A stretch of 64,000 bases of DNA. It comes from Hygrocybe punicea. Its lineage: Eukaryota; Basidiomycota; Agaricomycetes; Agaricales; Hygrophoraceae. How positions within the stretch are numbered: position 1 is the first letter of the stretch; every line of letters begins with the position of its first letter. A model generated the notes under the pieces. The model had not been told where the DNA came from. It searched no databases and saw only the letters and a program-made list of their open reading frames with translations. Of the stretch, positions 56,791 through 64,000 are shown one piece after another. The position numbers were made by a program, and so were the translations under genes. The stretch lies in NCBI GenBank assembly GCA_963556145.1, contig OY744467.1, forward strand, positions 3,844,001 to 3,908,000, written 5' to 3'.

Positions 56791-57534
56791 AACTATATCT
56801 GCGATCGGGTTAACCAAAACGACTGGGTCTACTGCATACATATGAGTAGCAATTTTCACGGTCATTGACATACTTTTGCTCAAGTAAGACCCGAATGCGA
56901 GCAAGATTTTGTTCCAGTTCCAAGAGTTCTCCAGTAGGTGCCAACATGTCGCAATCATTTTCATTTTCATTTTCAGAACCATTTTCTTCCTGTAGGATAA
57001 TTAGTAGATGTATATTCATCATCAGTTAGACTTACAATCGCAAGGCACCGTTTTTTGATATCATCCATGTCAAAAGTAACGTGTACCTTCTTCCACTGGT
57101 TGTTGTCAAGTTTTTGAACCATCTCACGGTATTCTTTCTCACAATCGATGTCCAGTGCATCCGATTTCCTGTATTTATAGTGAGCGCATGAACAAAAAAA
57201 ATCTAAAGAGAAAATTACATACGCTCGCCCAGGATAGTGAAACTTGAATGGAAATCGTTGGGTAGCACTGATCTTGTACTTAGATTCCCCGTAACGCTTC
57301 AGGAGTGCATTTAGAAAGCCGAGGTAGTTTGTTGGAGTGCAGCTGAAATGAAGGTCTTTGCCTCGCGCCTCTTTCTTTGCCCCCTTAGGTCCCCTTTTTC
57401 CCTTGGTCGGTATATGGTATATGAGTTGTAGGCAAAACTCCTGAGGGCTCGGTTGGGCTGGCGTTGCAGCATCATCGTCTTCACCACTTGTGCTTTGGTC
57501 ATCGCCCATCACAGTTCAGCAGACAAAGAGTACT

Positions 57535-57662
57535 TGTCGAGCGTTTAGAGTACTTAGTCGGCGCTACAAAATTGTACACGGAATCTCGGCAGACTACATA
57601 TTTGGAAATGCACAGCCACCTCCAAATTTTGGAGTTTCCACACCTCGATGAAAACAGCTGTA
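57535..57662 (-). repeat. Tc1/mariner terminal fragment in a shared promoter
   Basis: A reverse-complement copy of 45890-46017 with one or two differences, ending with CAGCTG and TA at 57661. It fills half of the 280 bp between the starts of the split gene (57512, minus) and CDC23 (57792, plus). No transposase is attached. Confidence 0.9.
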
Positions 57663-57791
57663 ACAGCCACGTGAACACGAGGAAATTCCTAAATACAGAA
57701 TATTGAGGAAAGTGCCACTTCAACAATTAGTTTCCGCTCATCCTGCTTCAACTGTGTCGCATGCTTGTGCCAAACTTGTATTCCACCGGAA

Positions 57792-60307
57792 ATGGCAGCC
57801 GTATTTAGTGTGGAAACACAAATTGTCGCCGAGTTGCGTGACGCAGTTCAGGATTGTGCCGCAAGAGGCCTGTCTGTGGCGTCTAAATGGTGAGCATCGC
57901 GACCCAACATATTCCAATAACTAAGCACACCCCTCAGGTCGTCAGAGTTGTTGCTGTCCATCCCATCATCCAAAAGAACCACATCGCGGTCGTTGGCGCA
58001 AGCATCACCGTTTTCCACATCCACTCCCGCGCGGACGCGTTCACCGCGTCCCTCCCTATCCTTTATTGAGACATCACCGGTTCCTGCGCAAGTTTCGACA
58101 CAGGTGGCCACGCAACCATCCATTCCGATCACGCCGGCACCATCTCGGCATCCCCACGCTCCGCAGATTCAGTCACAACCAGAAGAAGTTCGAGCTAGGG
58201 AAATCGACTGGGAGTCACAAGAGGAAGATTTACTGATGACTGCCCGCGCGTGCATGGAAGCGCGGGAGTTTCTGCGCGCCGTCCACCTGCTACGAGAATG
58301 CAAAAGCTCCAAAGCACGTTTCCTGAGCGTTTACTGCCAGTTTATGGTATGTTACAACAGCTAGCACGCCCCCATATTTCTGACTCAACGAAGGCCTGCG
58401 AGAAGAAGGCTCTGCGAGATTGGCACAAACTCGACAGTATGTTCTCGCTGTTGAGGCGTTGTAACAGCTCACAACCACCTCATTTTTTAGATAGTCGACA
58501 TCAGCCTCCCGTTCCGGTCAATGCCTCAATGTGTGACCTTCTCCAGATGGTGGGGAACTCCAAGGACCCCTGGCTTCTTTTCTTGTACGTCGCCTGCCTT
58601 CCCCACTATTCTGACTCATCATCTTCTCAGGAAGGCCCTCTTCCTCTCCCGCCTCTCGCGACGTGAAGAAGCCATCGAACATGCGCTACTGTCGATCGCA
58701 GGTTACCCATGGAATTGGTCCACCTGGACACTCTTAGGCAGTTGTATCGGTGACGGAGAAGAGGTCACCTTTCAACCACTATTCCATTCGTCCCCTGTTG
58801 ATGAAACATCGCATCCAGTTGTCCTCGCTTCTCCCATTAATACCCTTGGCCCCGAATCACGCACTGGTCCAGATGTTTCAAGTCAAAACGCTGAACGAAC
58901 TCCATAATCCTTCAGAGAATGAACTCGCATTGTGTGATCAGCTTCTCTCCGACCAGTTTTTCCCGAACAGTCTGTGGGTGATGAGCCTCCGGGCTTGTGT
59001 GCTGTACCATTTGCACGGTGCGAACCCTGTTTCTGTTTTCACCGCCGGTTGGCTAATATCGGACCGCATGAAAGACTTTGGGCGAGCTGAAGCCCAGTTC
59101 GAACGCATTCTAGCTCTCGACCCATATCGCATTGATGACATCGACGTGTATTCCAACATTCTCTATGTGACTGATCACAAGCTCAAGCTCTCAAGACTGG
59201 CACATGAGTTCCTGGCTCTGGATAAAGACCGGCCAGAAATTTGTTGTCTAGTCGGTGTGTTTGATCTCAATTGATACTACAATAGCTTATATCCGACCTC
59301 TTCTCCAAAGGGAACCACTACTCGCTGCGGGCAGAGCACGAAAAGGCAGTCAAGTATTTTAGACGAGCAACTCAGCTCGATCGGACATATCTCTCGGCTT
59401 GGACACTGATGGGTCATGAATACGTCGAAATGAAGAATTCCCATGCGGCCATTGAAGCCTACCGACGAGCAGTTGGTACGTGCATGTGAATCAACGCGAT
59501 TTTGCATTTATTCTTTCTTGTTTGCACAGATGTGAATCGGAAGGATTATAGAGCTTGGTATGGGCTTGGACAGGCGTACGAACTCTTGAGTATGCCTCAA
59601 TATTCATTGTATTACTATCAACACGCAACAGCTTTGCGGTGCATTCATACTTGTTATGCTACGTTGTCAACAACTTACCATTCTCATTGGGACATAGACC
59701 ATACGACGTACGTTTGTGGCAGGCGCAAGGCATGTGCTACGAAGAAATCGGGAGGTGAGCCTTTTTGTGAGTCACGTCTCGTGTTTACAATCATCCTGTC
59801 AGATTCCGGGAAGCCATTGAATGCCTCAAGCGTGCCCTAATTGGAGCTGACCCGCACGAAATCACGATAAACCTGAAGCTTGCCAGCTTGCACCACCTGC
59901 TTGAGGAGTACACTGAAGCCGTTGCGTATAACCGTCGTGTAGTTGAAGTATGCCAACTTGATTGTTCGTGCTTCATCTCCTATCACATCCTGTTCTCAAT
60001 CTGTACAGTGCGACCTATACAAGACTATGCCAAATCCAGTATATATGTCGCACTGCATCAAATGTCCGTTCCAAACGGCGACCTCTTCCTCGCACGGGAC
60101 TATCTGGAGCGAGTTGCGGGAAGCAATTCGGAGGAGGTAGCACAGGCGGCGGATTTGCTTAAAAAAGTGAAACTCAATATTCAAGAGAAGATCCAGGCCG
60201 AGTTGGATGTCCAGGTGAAGGCGAAGGTGGAGGGAAAGGGAAAGGGAAAAGACAAGGACGGGAAGGTGGATGCGGAAAGTCCCCCTCCTGCCGCAGGGGC
60301 TATGTAG
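57792..60307 (+). CDS. CDC23: Anaphase-promoting complex subunit 8 (Cdc23/Apc8), TPR protein
   Basis: ATG 57792 gives [20 protein letters not shown], then [20 protein letters not shown] across an intron (about 57889-57937). A central [52 protein letters not shown], then TPR arrays: [91 protein letters not shown] and [12 protein letters not shown]. The [11 protein letters not shown] block is highly diagnostic of Apc8. The protein is a scaffold TPR subunit of the APC/C ubiquitin ligase in mitosis. At least nine short introns. It ends in a Lys-rich tail before TAG at 60305. Confidence 0.92.
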
Positions 60308-60397
60308 TAGTATATGAGTATATGACTTTTGGGACATTACACCGTGACAAGTATCGACTCGGATATTTTATATTCACGCGGTCACGAGGACAACCCC

Positions 60398-61728
60398 ATG
60401 CAAAGCACAACAAACCAGAAAAAAATGAGGAGCCTCGTCGACTCACACTCCACATCAAATACACTGCCCAGTGCGACTCCAGAGCCATCTGAAGATGCGT
60501 CATTGATCTCCGTCCTGCCACACCCTGAGGTTTTGGTCTTAGATTCGGCCCTCGCTCAAGCAGGGCGATTGACATGGCAAATCCCTGGCTGGGTTCCCAA
60601 GGAGCACGTATTGTGCACTGATCTAAATAAAAAAACAAAGAGGACAAGAAACTTGACGGTGGAAGAGATCAATGGGGAAGCGGCTGTTAGGTCTGTGGAT
60701 CGCTGTAGGACTTTGTGAGACGTGCCTCGTTATCGTTTTCGATAGATTCGCATCTCGTCTTGCTCTGGATCACATATCCGTATTGTGCCCCGATGTGGAT
60801 AGCCCCTTTCTGGATAGCGTCGATGTCGTGCAGAGATTGCTACCTTATCACGTCTTTCAGCATCCCTGGAAGGATTTGCACACCCTTGTGACGGGAAGGA
60901 AAGACAAGGGGAAGGGGAGGGCTACCGACAGAGATTTACGCGACGAAATCAAAGGTGCAGGGAATCTTGGTGATCGAATTCCGAGTGGGCTGATATACTC
61001 GCAGAAACCAAGTTCGCATTGGAATGCTTCAAACGTCGCAAAGCCTTGCAAGATCGGTTCAGACGTGTAAAAATTAAAATGGGCCAGGTTAGCTCTCAGT
61101 AAACTCTCCGAATTTCTTCCTATAAACAAACCCACCTCAGCGCACACCACCAGAAAATCAAGCTTTCATCATCACGCAAACTGTCCTAGAAGCCGATCGT
61201 GCAGAAGTGACCTCATTGAGCACAGAGCTCCGCAACGCTCGCCTGACATTGGATAGGATACATCGGGAGAAGCTTGTGACTTCTCGCCCGCCATATTACT
61301 CCTCGCCAACTCCCCCAGCACCGTACTACCGCAGCTATCAATATGCGTATGCTCAACCGTACGGCTCCGCCTTACAGCCCGAGGACTCATTGTCTGCTGC
61401 AGCCGGATATACATCTTTAGGCTCAACAAATGATGTTCCTGCGCCAACATGTGCGATCCCTGTGCAGTTGCCTGTCGGTTCCCTCCCAGCCCTGCACGCG
61501 CTTGGCATCCTGCCTGTGCCAGTGACATCCCTTCCGCCCTCTGATCAGCCCCAGCCCCCAGCTGTACTGAGAGGCTCCACTGCGAACGGCACAATGCTGA
61601 GCTTGGAGATAAATGTATCCTTATTGCAACAAGCGCAGATGAGCGGCTTGGCGCTGATACTTAATTCGTTGATGTCGAATACTACCGAGAGCAATGTGCC
61701 TGCCAGTGCTTCTCCCGACCCGCCCTAG
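60398..61728 (+). CDS. GLTSCR1-domain protein (possible SWI/SNF-related subunit)
   Basis: ATG 60398 (MQSTTNQKKMRSLVDSHSTS). An intron at about 60689-60743 joins NGEAAVR to FASRLALDHISVLCPD. The conserved domain follows: VVQRLLPYHVFQHPWKDLHT, a KGKGRA-rich linker, an intron, FALECFKRRKALQDRFRRVK, another intron, QRTPPENQAFIITQTVLEAD and RAEVTSLSTELRNARL. This order fits the Pfam GLTSCR1 region; animal members (BICRA/BICRAL) are subunits of non-canonical BAF. The C-terminus is Pro/Tyr/Ser-rich (YYSSPTPPAPYYRSYQYA) and ends at 61728. Fungal function is inferred. Only about 90 bp separate it from CDC23. Confidence 0.8.
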
Positions 61729-61955
61729 TGCGAAATTCTGTGGGCTAACACGCATTGCAATTCCTCGCTTTCCTTTGCCATCATAGACCGCAACCTCCCT
61801 CGTAAAGTATTCCTTCATAAACGTAGCTTCAACGTACCAATAATGCAAAACAATTCCCACTGCAGTTGGGGTCAGCGCTAAGTGTTAAGTCGGCAACTTG
61901 TCCTGCCAAATTGGGCGTTGTGGGCCAGTGATTGACGTGAAGCGATAGCTGTGAG

Positions 61956-64000
61956 ATGCACCCATCAGAACGATTTGGTACTTCAGGACCGTTGGACGGC
62001 CCTTCGACGACGACTTGGCGACGACAGCGTCTTCTACGGATTGGAAGCGTTTCCAGCGTAGTGACACAACCAGCTGATGGTGAACGAGAATCCCCCGAAG
62101 TTCCCTGTTCGAGTCCATCTCAAGCTGCAGACGAATCGAGCGCCCTGCGACCTAACAGTCGTTCTTACGGCACAGTCCCTTCTTCCCGCCGTCATCGTCT
62201 GCTCAGTAAACCGTCCTTTCTCCACCGACTTTCCGATATTAACCTTCCTGGTGTCCGCTTCTTCTCAGCTTCTAGCCCCCCATCACCAGCGCTCGTATCC
62301 CCATCTTACTTTCGCAACAGCGAGCGTCGCATCTCTGCCTACGATGCAGCTCTTGGCTTTCAGTCCAACAGCCTAGACAAAGAAACAGAATCCGATGCAA
62401 AGATCAATGGAATTCGCGTCTGGTATTCCTCCTTTTCGTCCATCGACTGGCTACATGACTCCATCAAGGACTCTGTCCGCTTCTCGAGAATGAGAAAGCG
62501 CAAATCCATTCGAGCTCGTATCCGTTTGATCGTTGACAAAAGCATCGGGTGGTGGATTGTCACTATTGTCGGATTCCTCGCTGCTGTGGTGGCATTTCTG
62601 ATCGTGAAGAGTGAGCAGTGGTTGTTCGATTCTAAAGAGGGATATTGCCGCGAGGATTGGTGGAAGGCGAAGAGATTCTGCTGTCCCGAAGTTGCCCTTC
62701 ATCCCGACTTTGTCACCATGGATGTTGGCGAAGATTGCACTACCTGGCGGACCTGGGCACAGGTGTTTGGCCCGGCTGCACATAAGGGTGGATGGTTAGA
62801 TATCGAGCAGGAAGTCATTGAATACATTGCCTATGCAATTGTTGCTGTACGTATCTAGTTCCCTGTCGTGGCCCATACTCCTGACTACTCACTTCAGTTA
62901 ATACTGGCACTGATATCGTGTCTGCTAACAATACATCTAACGGCTTCCACATCTTTTGTTACGCGTAAAGAATCTGGTGTTCTCGCGCCTGACTTCGCTG
63001 CGCCCGACGATCGAAAAATTACCACCATCCCTACCATGCAGCCCAAACGCAAGGTCATGTACTATGTATGATTTCATCACTGCTGCTGATGCTCTGAATC
63101 ATAAGTTCTGGTGGTAGGCAGCTGGAAGTGGAATACCTGAAGTGAAGACGATCTTATCTGGTCAGCTCCACCGCCCTGTGTTTCTCATACCAACTGAACC
63201 GGATTGAAGGCTTTGTTATCCACGGCTACTTGGGCGGTCGGACTCTGTTTACCAAGGCTGTCGGTCTGTCGTTGTCCGTCGCGTCCGGGCTTTCTCTAGG
63301 TAACGCGCTGTCTCATTCTGTGACTCGCACGAACTGTGACGTTCTCCCACACAGGCAAAGAAGGACCCATGGTTCACATCGCCAGCTGCATAGGAAATAT
63401 AGTCAGTCGTTTCATCAGCAAGTACGAGAACAATGAAGGTAGGCATTGTCTTTTTTTCCCTCCAGTTCGCGTTTTGGTTGACACCTTCGTAGCAAAACGA
63501 CGGGAGATCCTTAGTGCGGCATGTGCAGCAGGTGTAGCCGTAGCATTTGGTGCCCCCATTGGTGGGACATTGTTTAGTCTTGAAGAAGTGAGCTACTTTT
63601 TCCCTAGTAAGGTCATGTGGAGAAGGTCCGTTTGGGTCCACAGTATCTTGTCCGAGATCACCGCGAACATTGTTTCTCTCTTTTAGTTTCTTCTGCGCCA
63701 TGATTGCGGCCATTACCCTCAAGTTCCTGGATCCTTTCGGGACTGGAAAGTTGGTCCTGTTCCAAGTGACCTATGATAAGGTGGGGCAAATTGTTGCTGG
63801 TTCACGTTTCAAACTGAAGCCAGCTTGCATAGGACTGGCACGCTTACGAGCTTGGGGCATTCTTACTGCTAGGTGTATTTGGTGTATGTTGTACCATTAT
63901 CGGGAACGGCTCTGTATCCAATCGATCACACAGGGCGTTTATGGTGCTTATTTTTCAAAACTGAACTATCGCTGGAGTCGGCATGTGCGCAATGGGACGT
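61956..64000 (+). CDS. CLC-family voltage-gated chloride channel/transporter (3' end beyond window)
   Basis: ATG 61956 ([20 protein letters not shown]). A cytosolic N-terminus of about 200 residues leads to the first membrane helix [20 protein letters not shown], a luminal loop with Cys residues, then the CLC signature segments after short introns: [75 protein letters not shown] and [15 protein letters not shown], then [30 protein letters not shown] with the gating Glu, and GAPIGG are all present. It is most like fungal Gef1-type intracellular CLC proteins. Introns near 62849-62897, 63067-63116 and others. Truncated by the window. Confidence 0.93.

Larger units (their letters stand above)
49809..56834. 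mobile_element. 7.03-kb giant foldback element
   Basis: It starts CAGTAGACCCAGTCG and ends CGACTGGGTCTACTG. CATACAT flanks it on both sides (49802-49808, 56835-56841), a 7-bp duplication; GCATACAT on the left hints at 8 bp with one base lost. The outer arms (49809-51502 and 55141-56834) are both 1,694 bp and almost identical: deduced products in mirrored frames differ at one residue over 181. Inner segments at 52050-53190 and 53515-54770 are also inverted relatives, but diverged, around a loop near 53350. No transposase. It lies exactly inside a coding exon. Confidence 0.92.
48836..57512 (-). pseudogene. Basidiomycete protein of unknown function, split by a 7-kb foldback
   Basis: Minus strand, ATG at 57507-57512 region (MGDDQSTSGEDDDAATPAQP). 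Exon 1 has QEFCLQLIYHIPTKGKRGPK and ISATQRFPFKFHYPGRA; introns near 57175-57222 and 56992-57037; then EKEYREMVQKLDNNQWKKVH and an acidic stretch. At ENCYSYV the coding sequence is cut at 56842 and resumes at 49808 with CANGYKLRLTPFMMREWAMA. Then TESSAAPVSDLTAIAQIISS, a SAM-like segment (RRYLSYAEERLGVEG, YGPDILSDVALTDL) and QRWNDGGCKRFYGPHMKRGD with VVWYFCEGRQDWFPVPPGY at the end. In-frame TGA at 49439-49441 and 49115-49117 also occur (the latter may lie in an intron). I know this family only as hypothetical proteins. Confidence 0.7.

Overview
The window looks like a nuclear genome segment from a basidiomycete fungus, most likely an agaricomycete. Genes carry short GT-AG introns. Host-type genes (CDC23/APC8, a GLTSCR1-domain protein, a CLC chloride channel) sit beside families typical of mushroom-forming fungi (DUF6698, OTT_1508-like deaminases, Plavaka transposases). 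About 57 kb is a dense nest of mobile elements and broken genes; only the last 6 kb resembles ordinary gene-dense chromosome.

Layout. 1-12.5 kb: AT-rich DNA, a perfect 187-bp foldback, a decayed DIRS-like reverse transcriptase, a truncated Copia piece, then a long decayed Copia element on the minus strand whose 5' leader carries two hAT-type MITEs. 12.7-15.9 kb: a broken DUF6698 gene split by about 1.7 kb. 16.4-18.1 kb: a compact non-autonomous LTR element with 156-bp LTRs, a tRNA primer site and a GCGG target duplication. 18.2-29.4 kb: three copies of a hairpin-ended repeat, a Helitron-type helicase fragment, a pseudogene of a family I know only as uncharacterised in basidiomycetes, and a 1.85-kb TIR element with CAG-rich DNA. 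29.4-37.6 kb: a Plavaka transposase gene split by an apparently complete hAT transposon with an exact 8-bp duplication. 38.3-43.8 kb: two head-to-head OTT_1508-like deaminase paralogues. One is broken by a MITE and a solo LTR and has lost its catalytic glutamate; the other keeps its zinc and catalytic motifs but has one in-frame TGA. 43.9-48.8 kb: a kinase fragment and a Tc1/mariner transposase whose coding sequence is split by a 1.67-kb intron-like insert. 48.8-57.5 kb: a host-like gene interrupted by a 7.03-kb foldback element with 1,694-bp near-identical arms made of a 34-bp satellite. 57.5-64 kb: CDC23/APC8, a GLTSCR1-domain gene and a CLC channel that runs off the edge.

Themes. Most insertions can be read exactly from their target duplications, and removing them on paper rejoins open frames. 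In-frame stops noted inside decayed genes are all TGA, as expected from C-to-T change at CGA (or G-to-A at TGG). Two different LTR insertions both sit in GCGG. The strongest leads are the deaminase pair, the 7-kb foldback, the GCGG-targeting LTR family and the mariner-derived shared promoter between the split gene and CDC23.
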